In this document: positions 1-6,511 of the stretch, one piece after another
Layout: each line of letters starts with the position of its first letter
How positions within the stretch are numbered: position 1 is the stretch's first letter
Source of the DNA: Segatella salivae DSM 15606
GTDB taxonomy: Bacteria; Bacteroidota; Bacteroidia; Bacteroidales; Bacteroidaceae
Direction: 5' to 3'
NCBI RefSeq assembly: GCF_000185845.1
Contig: NZ_GL629647.1
Coordinates: 3,132,113 to 3,153,177, forward strand
DNA: 21,065 nucleotides
Program-made: the position numbers and the translations under genes
Notes under the pieces: generated by a model
Seen by the model: only the letters and a program-made list of their open reading frames with translations
Database searches by the model: none
What the model was told of the DNA's origin: nothing

Positions 1-561
1 CCAATATGCGACTGCTATGAAGAATGGAAGAAAACGGCTTGCAATAAAGAAATTCTAAAGCATTATGAGAAAGTGGTGAATACAATAAACCAGCAACTCG
101 CAACGCTTAACGGCAAGAATCCTGACATTAAATTGTTCAACGACATCTTGATTACGGCATTTCTCGGGGCATATGTATCGGTGAAGGTTCTTGAGAAATT
201 GCCGATAGAGATATTCGGATGGTTCAGCGACCGTGACAAAGTTATCTCAGGCAAGGATAATATAATTGTGCCGATATTCAGATTCTATCAGCACAACATG
301 CTTGGTGGTAAACAGTTTCAGTTCTGTACCTCCACTCCTGACGACAAGGTGAAGCCTTTCTTTGATGATTTTAACCGTATCGCAGATGTGGTTACTGGAG
401 CGCTAGCTGACTACAATATAGAAGAGAACTACATCACTGCTGACAAGTTCGACACAGTGCTTATCAACTTCCTTGCTGACAATAAGCGAGTCTTCATTTT
501 CCGTATCCACAAGATAGACGAAAACTATCGTGTGGGGCAGATTGAGATGCATCCCAAATAG
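1..561 (+). CDS. Hypothetical protein, 5' end outside window
   Basis: The reading frame is open from the first base of the window to the TAA at 559-561, so the 5' end lies off the left edge. A GTG at 73 could be read as a start, but the 24 codons before it are open and look coding, beginning with a Cys-x-Cys pair (PICDCYEEWKK), so I treat the gene as partial. The visible 186 residues are soluble and mixed alpha/beta in character, with no signal peptide, membrane segment or catalytic motif that I recognise. It converges on the minus-strand operon to its right, with a terminator region between them. It may be cargo of the element, but I cannot assign a family. Confidence 0.7.
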   Translation, partial: PICDCYEEWKKTACNKEILKHYEKVVNTINQQLATLNGKNPDIKLFNDILITAFLGAYVSVKVLEKLPIEIFGWFSDRDKVISGKDNIIVPIFRFYQHNMLGGKQFQFCTSTPDDKVKPFFDDFNRIADVVTGALADYNIEENYITADKFDTVLINFLADNKRVFIFRIHKIDENYRVGQIEMHPK

Positions 562-651
562 GAAGGGACTCCATCTAAAATCTAATTTGGTTCATCTTTT
601 ATTTTGTGTGATATATAATATTGGCAAAATAACTCTTGCGACTTTCTTTTG

Positions 652-724
652 CTTCTTTTCTTTGGTCGCCTGCTTGTTCAAAGAGAAAGAAAAGAAGCCA
701 CGCAATTTTTGAGGTTGCGTGGCT
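652..724. terminator. Overlapping hairpins between convergent genes
   Basis: Two stems share two bases. Stem A is a perfect 12-bp inverted repeat, CTTCTTTTCTTT at 652-663 and AAAGAAAAGAAG at 686-697. Stem B is a perfect 10-bp repeat, AGCCACGCAA at 696-705 and TTGCGTGGCT at 715-724, with a 9-nt loop. On the minus strand stem B runs straight into a pyrimidine-rich tract (CTTCTTTTCTTTCTC), the classic intrinsic-terminator layout, and so it should end the ArdA/PcfJ operon. For the plus-strand gene ending at 561 either hairpin could act, but the tract after stem B is weaker in that direction. Confidence 0.7.
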
Positions 725-731
725 CATTGTG

Positions 732-950
732 TTAGGACTTTTCAATAGTTTCAATTATCCGTTCTTCGGGGTGGGTTTCAAAAGCCCAGTTGATTTGTTC
801 ATCGGACAGGATGGTATGTACTCCTCTGCCCATCACCATACCACAATCTTCAAGGATTTTGCGCTCGGCTTCCTCTCGGTTTGTGGCTACTACCTCAAAC
901 ACACCTTCAAAAACGTATTGGGTGCGTACTCTGTAAACTTTTCTTTCCAT
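732..950 (-). CDS. Small protein, possibly DpnD/PcfM-like
   Basis: Last gene of the operon, 72 aa when started at the ATG at 948-950, only 4 nt after the upstream stop. The longer frame reaching 1064 would overlap the preceding gene and is less likely. The layout is a short beta strand, then a charged helix (FEVVATNREEAERKI), then a conserved-looking segment (GMVMGRGVHTILSD). The strand plus EEA-helix pattern recalls the small DpnD/PcfM-like family, and pcfM lies near pcfJ in the Enterococcus pCF10 system, so the context fits. That family link is my inference from pattern only. A strong hairpin terminator follows the stop. Confidence 0.65.
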   Translation of the reverse strand: MERKVYRVRTQYVFEGVFEVVATNREEAERKILEDCGMVMGRGVHTILSDEQINWAFETHPEERIIETIEKS

Positions 951-954
951 ATTT

Positions 955-1209
955 TCAAAATTCAGCAATGAGTAATCTGTGTTCCATCGGCTCGCCATTC
1001 GATAACCTGCGATGAGTGAGCCAAAAGTGATGCGCTCCGTAACCATAGACAAAGAACTTGTCAAGTTCCGTTTCTTGGGAGATTTGGAGGAGTGCGGTCT
1101 GCAACTCCTCCTTGTTCTCGGCTATGCTTATGGCATTGATAACTCTCACGATGACGTTGGGTATCTCATCTGCCCAATTACAAATAATGCCTTCTACCTG
1201 TACTTTCAT
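955..1209 (-). CDS. Small hypothetical protein of the ArdA/PcfJ operon
   Basis: An 84-aa frame starting at the ATG at 1207-1209, 21 nt after the PcfJ-like stop and 4 nt before the next gene, so it is packed like a real operon member. An A/G-rich stretch (AAGGGAAT) precedes the start. The protein is soluble, with an acidic helical middle and an aromatic/histidine-rich motif GYGAHHFWLTHRR near residues 56-68. I do not recognise the family. Plus-strand frames across the same bases look like shadows because they have no operon context. Confidence 0.65.
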   Translation of the reverse strand: MKVQVEGIICNWADEIPNVIVRVINAISIAENKEELQTALLQISQETELDKFFVYGYGAHHFWLTHRRLSNGEPMEHRLLIAEF

Positions 1210-1230
1210 ATTCCCTTGTTTAATGGATTG

Positions 1231-2502
1231 TTATGCGGTTGCTCTCTGCTCTATCATCCTCATATTCTTCTGCATCAAGGCGAGTATCTGCTCGTGGTAC
1301 TCAGTGTTCTTGTTGTACACTCCACGACTTTGCACCACTTTCATTGTTTCCAATGATACCTCGATGGTCTCGATGCGCTCGCCGTCCTTTGTTGCAGAGA
1401 AGATAAGCGACTGCGGTTTGCTGTAATAGTGTGCGTCATATACGCAATGATGCATTGCCGTGCCTTCCTCCAAATGCTCCTGCACACTCTCCAAAACGTG
1501 GATGCGGATAATGCCGTCCGTAAACTCTATGCCAAAGAATTTTGCTTTGAGTTGCTTGTATGCTTGTTCGGCTTCCATCGCTTCCTTGCGCTTCTTGATA
1601 ATGTTCTCACGCTCCTGCCTTGCCCTGCGCTTGGTTTGGTAATGGTCGTGCGCTGCTCTTAGGTCGGTGGGGCAAACATACTTGGCATTGTGAATATCCT
1701 TGCCTAATTGATTGAGCATATCCACCATATCACACCATAGACTTCCGTCCTCTATATGGTAGCCGTTTCGCAAACAGATGCGGATAGATGCCCAATAGCT
1801 ATCAATGCTTCTTCGACCATTGTGCATGAAGAATTTGAGTAGCGGGATTTGTCCCGACTTCAACAAGGTTTCTACACGGCTATCGGAAAGCAATGCTGGT
1901 ATGAGTTCAGTAGGCACTATATTGTGGAAGTTGTCCTCAAAACCATTCCTGCGGAGTGTGTCCGTAACCTTGAACTTGGGATATATCGGTGAGTACGATA
2001 TATGGCGGTAGGCTTCGTTGTCGTTGCGTACTGCCATTGGCGAACAGAAAGAAAAGGTGTCAATGTATCTGCCTAATGTTCGTTGAACGGCAATAATCGT
2101 TTTTCTTCCTTGTGCGTTCCACCAATACTGACCGATTTCAAAGGTATATGAAGATGCCTTGCAACCTTTCTCCATTTCCACGGAAAGAAGAAACATTCTT
2201 AGTACTTGGTACTCTCCGCAAGCGGTAAGTATCGTAAAGTACTGCTTCTGCCTAATCTTGCGTTGAAAGGTTCCCTTGACCTGCAACCTTGCCCCGCAAT
2301 GGGGGCAGGTGCAAGTGTCCGTAGGCTTTTCTATTGTCCAACTATGCCCACAATCCATACACGTTGTGCGACCTTTGGGCAGTCGGTAGGCGAAATGGTC
2401 TATACATTCACGGAATGCCCATTTGCTCTGTGTCTTGGTTATCGGGCGAAGGTGCTTACTCTCGGCAAGGACTGCCTTCTCATATTTATTTCTTGGTTTC
2501 AT
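1231..2502 (-). CDS. PcfJ-like protein
   Basis: A 423-aa protein matching the PcfJ-like family of conjugative elements. A Cys4 zinc-ribbon near the N terminus is visible as CxxC at residues 48-51 and CPHC at 66-69, followed by a basic region. A charged coiled-coil-like helix lies around 285-320. The C-terminal core, about 325-415, carries the family signature EGTAMHHCV (346-354) and later SRGVYNKN. PcfJ takes its name from Enterococcus plasmid pCF10; its biochemical role is not established, although the zinc ribbon is compatible with nucleic-acid binding. It sits 17 nt after ArdA and should be cotranscribed with it. Length and start fit the Bacteroidales versions. Confidence 0.85.
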   Translation of the reverse strand: MKPRNKYEKAVLAESKHLRPITKTQSKWAFRECIDHFAYRLPKGRTTCMDCGHSWTIEKPTDTCTCPHCGARLQVKGTFQRKIRQKQYFTILTACGEYQVLRMFLLSVEMEKGCKASSYTFEIGQYWWNAQGRKTIIAVQRTLGRYIDTFSFCSPMAVRNDNEAYRHISYSPIYPKFKVTDTLRRNGFEDNFHNIVPTELIPALLSDSRVETLLKSGQIPLLKFFMHNGRRSIDSYWASIRICLRNGYHIEDGSLWCDMVDMLNQLGKDIHNAKYVCPTDLRAAHDHYQTKRRARQERENIIKKRKEAMEAEQAYKQLKAKFFGIEFTDGIIRIHVLESVQEHLEEGTAMHHCVYDAHYYSKPQSLIFSATKDGERIETIEVSLETMKVVQSRGVYNKNTEYHEQILALMQKNMRMIEQRATA

Positions 2503-2519
2503 TTTCTGTCCTCCTTGTT

Positions 2520-3050
2520 TTACTCGTCGCGGAATACATATCCACTCTCAAACCAATACCCCTCGTCAAAGAGTTCGTCCGCATACTTGTCATAATCGAA
2601 ATATCGTTCTGCAAACTCGGATAGTTCGTGTTCCATACTTACTATTTCCCTTGCAAACTCTTCTTTGTTCACATATCTGCCTACAAAAGCGGAATTGAAT
2701 TGTCTCATTAGGTAATAGACGGACTCGGTTAAATCCTTGCCGGTATTCTCTACCCATATCCAAAAGGCACTCACATTCATACCGTCCAAATTCTCCACCT
2801 CGTCCCTCAGTTCAAAGAAGTTGCTATCCAAATGCCCCTCGTCAATGAGTTCTTCGGGTATGTTCTCCCAATCTTGGAACATCAATTCGGGTTCTTCCTC
2901 GTCTTGGTGGAGTTCGTGGCATACCTCCATAAACTCGTCTTGGTCGTAACAATCAGAAAGGTCTATCCACTTACCTCTTAGTGAGCCTTCGTTGTACTTG
3001 GCATAAGTGCCTACATAGATGCGTGCTTCGCTTAAATCGTATCGTTCCAT
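2520..3050 (-). CDS. ardA: Antirestriction protein ArdA
   Basis: A 176-aa, highly acidic protein: I count 47 Asp/Glu against 14 Lys/Arg, which suits a DNA mimic. ArdA proteins copy the shape and charge of B-form DNA and block type I restriction-modification enzymes, protecting incoming DNA during conjugation. Family landmarks are the N-terminal IYVGTYAKYNEGSLRGKW segment (residues 11-28), the middle WENIPEEL, and the C-terminal run VGRYVNKEEFARE to ELFDEGYWF. Length is normal for ArdA (about 165-180 aa). It lies between pcfK-like (12 nt gap) and pcfJ-like (17 nt gap) genes, the usual order in Bacteroidales conjugative transposons. Confidence 0.93.
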   Translation of the reverse strand: MERYDLSEARIYVGTYAKYNEGSLRGKWIDLSDCYDQDEFMEVCHELHQDEEEPELMFQDWENIPEELIDEGHLDSNFFELRDEVENLDGMNVSAFWIWVENTGKDLTESVYYLMRQFNSAFVGRYVNKEEFAREIVSMEHELSEFAERYFDYDKYADELFDEGYWFESGYVFRDE

Positions 3051-3062
3051 AGTCTTTGCTTT

Positions 3063-3479
3063 TTAGAAGTCAAACAATGAAGGTTGTGCAACCTCTGCCG
3101 TTTCTTTCTTTTGTGGTCTTGCGTTACGGCTCTGTATCTTGGCGAGTTCCTCACGTTGGTACTGCTTGATGGCTTCTTGCCTTGCTTCGGCTTTCTCCTC
3201 CTCTGTGAGTTCTACAAGATGATTTACTGCCACTCTGCAAGTGATTTCCTTTCCTACTTCAATTTCATCCTCGTCATAGTAGTGTACCGCCATTGAGTAG
3301 ATTTCATCGTCCTCAAATCCATTGCAGCCACTCGCCTGCACTTGGTTCAAGATGTAGGTTACACACTCCTCGATGCTCTTGTTAGGCTTCATCAAGTTGG
3401 GCGCAAACAAAGGGTCTGTCGCTGCACGCTGATTGAGATACTCGGCTATTGCTCTCGTAAAATGTTCTGTTCCTTTCAT
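3063..3479 (-). CDS. PcfK-like protein
   Basis: A 138-aa protein of the PcfK-like family. Supporting segments are the N-terminal KGTEHFTRAIAEYL, the acidic middle DDEIYSMAVHYYDEDEIEVG, and CRVAVNHLVELTEEEKAEAR followed by a long charged helix to about residue 120. The start is 6 nt after the preceding stop, which supports the ATG chosen. Function is unknown in the family; it travels with PcfJ and ArdA in conjugative plasmids and transposons. The extreme C terminus reads QPSLFDF, which resembles a sliding-clamp-binding peptide (see findings). Confidence 0.88.
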   Translation of the reverse strand: MKGTEHFTRAIAEYLNQRAATDPLFAPNLMKPNKSIEECVTYILNQVQASGCNGFEDDEIYSMAVHYYDEDEIEVGKEITCRVAVNHLVELTEEEKAEARQEAIKQYQREELAKIQSRNARPQKKETAEVAQPSLFDF

Positions 3480-3485
3480 AGTCGT

Positions 3486-3917
3486 TTAATATTTGGGAAT
3501 TTCTACTATTTGATTGATGCGTCCATATAGGTAGGCTCTTAGGCTTGTTCTGTCGGGTGCGTAATACTCTGCCCAATGTCCGTATTGATTGACCAAATAC
3601 TTCTTCAATACGTCCATAAAGTCAAACCGATAACCCATAAGGGGTACGGCTGTACGGAAGTAGGTGTTAGTGTTCACCGCTTCGGCAAGCCAATTCTTTT
3701 CCTCACGGCTCATTCGCTCCCCACGATTGAGTTTCACACGCAATAAATAAACCTTGCTGTGGCTCAAAGTTTCCAAAGGCTCAACATCCCACTGCACAAA
3801 CTTAGTTGCCACCAAACGCTCACTTTCATCAACCACCGAACTTATGCGGTAATGAGAGGAGGAGCTATATCCTTTTTTCTTCATCGAAGATGTGATATTT
3901 ACTTTCTGCTGTTCCAT
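3486..3917 (-). CDS. Hypothetical protein, first gene of the ArdA operon
   Basis: I start this at the ATG at 3915-3917, giving 143 aa (MEQQKVNITSSMKKKGYSSS). The frame stays open upstream to 4073, but the extra 52 residues run through the GC-rich palindromic promoter region and are Cys-rich and unlike a protein N terminus. The protein is basic and soluble, with a Ser-rich head, a helical segment near NRGERMSREEKNWLAEAVN and a C-terminal part rich in Tyr. I do not recognise a family. Because it leads the pcfK-ardA-pcfJ operon and is packed 6 nt from pcfK, a role in conjugative DNA processing or anti-restriction is plausible but unproven. Confidence 0.75.
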   Translation of the reverse strand: MEQQKVNITSSMKKKGYSSSSHYRISSVVDESERLVATKFVQWDVEPLETLSHSKVYLLRVKLNRGERMSREEKNWLAEAVNTNTYFRTAVPLMGYRFDFMDVLKKYLVNQYGHWAEYYAPDRTSLRAYLYGRINQIVEIPKY

Positions 3918-3939
3918 AATGACATTTTTTTTATGCGTC

Positions 3940-3947
3940 CAAAGATC
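3940..3947 (-). promoter_or_regulatory. Candidate -7 box for the ArdA operon
   Basis: On the minus strand this reads GATCTTTG, one base off the Bacteroides -7 consensus TAnnTTTG, and ends 22 nt before the ATG of the 143-aa gene. No TTG sits at the ideal distance upstream. A second candidate is TACCTTGT in the left arm of the palindrome just upstream. I cannot decide which one is used. Confidence 0.35.
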
Positions 3948-3976
3948 GGAGTATGCTGATTCCTTTTTGTAGCAAG

Positions 3977-4111
3977 AACAAGGTAGGGGGCGCAGCCGGC
4001 ACAAGGTTTTGTAGGAAAATACTACCCGAAATGAAATGTAGGTGTGGAGATTTTCCGTACAAACCAAAGGCACTGACCTTGTGCAAGCCGTAGCCCCTTA
4101 CTACCTTTGCG
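3977..4111. repeat. Nested imperfect palindrome, GC-rich arms
   Basis: The outer arms share GCACAAGG (3999-4006) with CCTTGTGC (4077-4084), and further out AGGTAG (3981-3986) with CTACCT (4101-4106), with partial matching of the C/G-rich stretch between. Inside, TTTGTAGGAAAAT (4008-4020) pairs with ATTTTCCGTACAAA (4050-4063) apart from one inserted base, and CTAC (4022-4025) pairs with GTAG (4038-4041). The whole block can fold as a long cruciform or RNA stem. Both outer arms look like promoters pointing outward. Alternatives are an origin of transfer or a structured leader. Confidence 0.7.
4079..4109 (+). promoter_or_regulatory. Bacteroides-type promoter, plus strand
   Basis: TTG at 4079-4081 is followed by 20 nt and then TACCTTTG (4102-4109), a full match to the -7 consensus TAnnTTTG with correct spacing. 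It lies in the right arm of the palindrome and points right, away from the ArdA operon. Nothing downstream on this strand is an obvious gene except a 33-codon frame at 4137-4238, so the transcript may be a small RNA or antisense to the genes at 4274-5232. Confidence 0.6.
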
Positions 4112-4195
4112 AATAAAAAGAAATCAGCACCGACTTATGGCATATCAAAGTGGAATATGTGGACGTGAGAAGCGAAAGTGCAACGCCAGTATGGA

Positions 4196-4233
4196 AAATG
4201 AAAAAGGTGGCTACCTCAATCGAGATAACCACC
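4196..4233 (-). terminator. Intrinsic terminator after the small membrane protein
   Basis: On the minus strand a 12-bp stem (GGTGGTTATCTC with GAGGTAGCCACC, counting two G-U pairs) closes a 4-nt loop and is followed at once by TTTTTCATTTTCC. On the plus strand the two G-U positions become A-C mismatches and there is no T tract, so it is directional. It lies about 40 nt past the TAA at 4274-4276, which fits the longer reading of the membrane-protein gene. Confidence 0.75.
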
Positions 4234-4273
4234 CATAAAGAAGAATGAATCGAAGAATATCTTTCCTTGTGCC

Positions 4274-4624
4274 TTAGAGCACACAGAGCAGGATTGCCAA
4301 GATGACGGCAAGTCAGAACAGCCAACGCAGGATTGTAAAGGTTACTTGCAGTATCACTCTGACAATGAAGCGTAGTATCAGGAAACCGAGAATAACCGAA
4401 ACGGCGGTTACGACTTGCGGCGTAACTATCTTCGAGATGAGGTAAACCGCACCGATAACGATGGAAAGCAGAACAGCGAGTTCGATGAAGCGTGTCCAAC
4501 CGAAGCGGCGGACTTGCTTGGGAGAACTCGGTGGCTGCCTGTTCTTCTCGGTTTTATACGATGCGTCTGCCTTGATGAAGGCGGGCTGATGAATGTCTTG
4601 ATTCATGATGATTATATTATTCAT
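4274..4624 (-). pseudogene. Small membrane protein with in-frame TGA
   Basis: From the ATG at 4622-4624 the frame encodes 103 aa up to a TGA at 4313-4315; an alternative ATG is at 4604-4606. It has a polar head rich in Lys, Gln and Pro, a first membrane helix about residues 47-66 (ELAVLLSIVIGAVYLISK) and a second about 71-95. Directly after the TGA the same frame continues with LAVILAILLCVL and then TAA at 4274-4276, which is clearly another hydrophobic helix segment. The natural reading is that a Trp codon (TGG) became TGA, shortening the protein. A sequencing error or a functional 103-aa form remains possible. The family is unknown; it sits between DUF1896 and the palindrome. Confidence 0.6.
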
Positions 4625-4731
4625 AATCGAGGCTTTTAATAGTTTCAAGAGCGATAACAAGATGCGCACACGACACAAAGACAAGTGTTTGCAAAACTCT
4701 TGACGTGTGGAGTGGAGCGTTTATCTTGGCT

Positions 4732-4769
4732 CTTGATACTACAAAAGCCCCCGATGGTGAAGTATCAAG
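4732..4769. repeat. 8-bp inverted repeat over the DUF1896 stop
   Basis: CTTGATAC at 4732-4739 pairs perfectly with GTATCAAG at 4762-4769, with a 22-nt loop. The stop codon of the DUF1896 gene lies within the right arm. There is no T tract, so a terminator role is doubtful; it may be an RNA-stability or attenuation structure between two cotranscribed genes. Confidence 0.35.
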
Positions 4770-5232
4770 CCATGTTCTCACCGCCTATCGTCGGCAGACC
4801 ATTGACCTCAATGAGCAGCACGATTGTACCAGTCAGTTCGGTGTACAGTTTGTCGTATTCTGTACCTGCCGCAAAGTTGTCTGTGAGTTCGTACTTAGCA
4901 AATACCGCTTGAATTGCCTTGTTTTTCAGCAGGATTAGTGCTAACCTTTCGGGAAGCGGACTTGGCAGTTCCTTCTCAAACTCCTGCTCCAGTACGGAAA
5001 CAATGGTATCATACTTTGAGAAGTGTAGGTCGTGGTACAGCACCTCGCTTGCCATCGTCTCTGCTTCGGGGTAGGAGAACCCTTGCGCCACGGCATCGCA
5101 GTAAGCCGTCAATGCCTCGTCTGCGCGAGCGGTTACAAACGCATTGTCATTCTCTCTCTCAGGGAAATGCTCTCCGAGATACGCTTCCAACTTCAGACGG
5201 AAGTAGGAAAGTTCTTTCTTTGTTGTTGTCAT
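4765..5232 (-). CDS. DUF1896 family protein
   Basis: A 155-aa protein with the hallmarks of DUF1896: the opening TKKELSYFRLKLEAYLGEHFPE, then the central block DAVAQGFSYPEAETMASEVLYHDLHFS (quoted in two parts, about residues 46-60 and 61-72), then SPLPERLALILLKN and the closing TELTGTIVLLIEVNGLPTI. The family is almost confined to Bacteroidetes mobile elements, where it sits near integrase and topoisomerase or helicase genes; no activity is known. Here it starts 27 nt after the integrase stop, so the two are probably cotranscribed. The topoisomerase or helicase genes that often follow are absent. Confidence 0.88.
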   Translation of the reverse strand: MTTTKKELSYFRLKLEAYLGEHFPERENDNAFVTARADEALTAYCDAVAQGFSYPEAETMASEVLYHDLHFSKYDTIVSVLEQEFEKELPSPLPERLALILLKNKAIQAVFAKYELTDNFAAGTEYDKLYTELTGTIVLLIEVNGLPTIGGENMA

Positions 5233-5259
5233 AAATTCAAAATTTTAGAATTATATACA

Positions 5260-6492
5260 TTATTTTGAGGAAATGCCTAATGCCGTATTGAAAGTACCCA
5301 ACTTGTCAGCCAGTTCATCCATATCGTGTTCTATCTTCTTATTGGTAATACGGGCGTAAATTTGCGTTGTCTTGATGTTGGTGTGTCCTAACATCTTACT
5401 TACGGATTCGATGGGAACTCCCTTGGATAGGGACATCGTGGCAAATGTGTGCCGGGCGAGGTGGAAGGTCAGGTTCTTTTTGATACCGCAAATATCGGCA
5501 ATTTCTTTCAGATAACTGTTCAGTTTTTGATTCGTCAGCATGGGGAAAAGTTTGCCGTCACGATAGGTCTTGCCACTATATTTTGCAATGATGCTCTTGG
5601 GTATATCGAGTAAAAGGACGTTGGTCTCCACGCTCGTCTTCTGCCGCTTGGTCATTATCCACTGCTTGCCGTTGAGCGTGACGATGTTTTCTGGAGCGAG
5701 GTTGTACACGTCTATGTACGCAAGTCCCGTGAAGCACGAGAATACGAACACGTCCCTTACAAGTTCCAAACGACCGATGCCGAAATCCTTGTTGGCAATT
5801 TTAAGGATTTCCTCGTCTGTGAGAAATCCACGATTGACCGGTTCCATGTGAAAACGGATGTTGAGGAACGGATCATGGTGCAGGACACCAAGTTTCCTGC
5901 CCAGAATGGTGATTGTCTTGAAGGTTTTCATCATCCTCGTGGCGGTGTTGGGATTCTGCCCGACAACCGTTCTAAGATAAATGTCGAAGTCGTGTATCAC
6001 GATATAGCCGAGTTCGGACAGGCGGATGTCAGATCGACCGTATTTGTCACGAAGGAAATTTGAGAAGTGTTTCTTGCAGACGTTGTATTTCTGTAAGGTT
6101 GCTGCTTCGACCGACACGCCTACCTGCCGTGCAACGTCACTGTTGTGTTTGTTGAAGAGGCTCATTAGGGTGTCCACATCCTCCTTCTTACCAAGATACT
6201 CCGACTTGATACGCTCCAAGGACACCTCGTCCGTCATCTCGACTTTCTTGAAGATGGTCTGGAGTCCGCTCTGAATGTTGTCAAGTTCGAGGTTGGTGGA
6301 AAGTGCTTCAGTTGTCCTTCCCTTCAACCGTTCCTTCTCCCTGTCCCATTGGGACTGTTGGACAGCAATGCCCGTCGAGCCGATGGAAAGGCGTTCGTTG
6401 TTGAGATAGATTCTCAGCATGACGGGGGTCTTGCCCTCCTTGTTCACATAATTGCTTCTGAGATAGAAGACTGCTCTGAAAATAGCTTTCAT
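5260..6492 (-). CDS. Tyrosine recombinase, conjugative-transposon type integrase
   Basis: Taking the ATG at 6490-6492 gives 410 aa, the usual length; the frame extends to 6621 but the extra 43 residues lack family features. Domains: arm-type DNA-binding, about 1-85 (FRAVFYLRSNYVNKEGKTPV); SAM-like core-binding, about 105-205; catalytic, about 220-395. Catalytic residues visible are Lys285 in TKRQKTS, His344 and Arg347 in HLARHTFA, His370 in MLGHTN and the nucleophile Tyr379 in QIYARI. The first catalytic Arg is missing: CFTGLAYID has Ala258 at that place. IntDOT of CTnDOT also lacks this Arg (it has Ser). The enzyme should integrate and excise the element by strand exchange through a Tyr-DNA link. 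Confidence 0.92.
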   Translation of the reverse strand: MKAIFRAVFYLRSNYVNKEGKTPVMLRIYLNNERLSIGSTGIAVQQSQWDREKERLKGRTTEALSTNLELDNIQSGLQTIFKKVEMTDEVSLERIKSEYLGKKEDVDTLMSLFNKHNSDVARQVGVSVEAATLQKYNVCKKHFSNFLRDKYGRSDIRLSELGYIVIHDFDIYLRTVVGQNPNTATRMMKTFKTITILGRKLGVLHHDPFLNIRFHMEPVNRGFLTDEEILKIANKDFGIGRLELVRDVFVFSCFTGLAYIDVYNLAPENIVTLNGKQWIMTKRQKTSVETNVLLLDIPKSIIAKYSGKTYRDGKLFPMLTNQKLNSYLKEIADICGIKKNLTFHLARHTFATMSLSKGVPIESVSKMLGHTNIKTTQIYARITNKKIEHDMDELADKLGTFNTALGISSK

Positions 6493-6511
6493 ACATTTTA
6501 CTGCTTTTAGT

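Noticed and set aside
951..1064. Upstream extension of the 72-aa gene to 110 aa
   Set aside because: It would overlap the preceding gene almost halfway; the ATG at 950, 4 nt after that gene, fits operon packing.
1012..2698. Plus-strand open frames opposite the PcfJ-like and 84-aa genes
   Set aside because: They overlap a recognised gene family on the other strand, are low-complexity or Cys-rich, and have no promoter or operon context.
3918..4073. Upstream extension of the 143-aa gene to 195 aa
   Set aside because: It would be coded by the palindromic, promoter-like region and looks unlike a protein.
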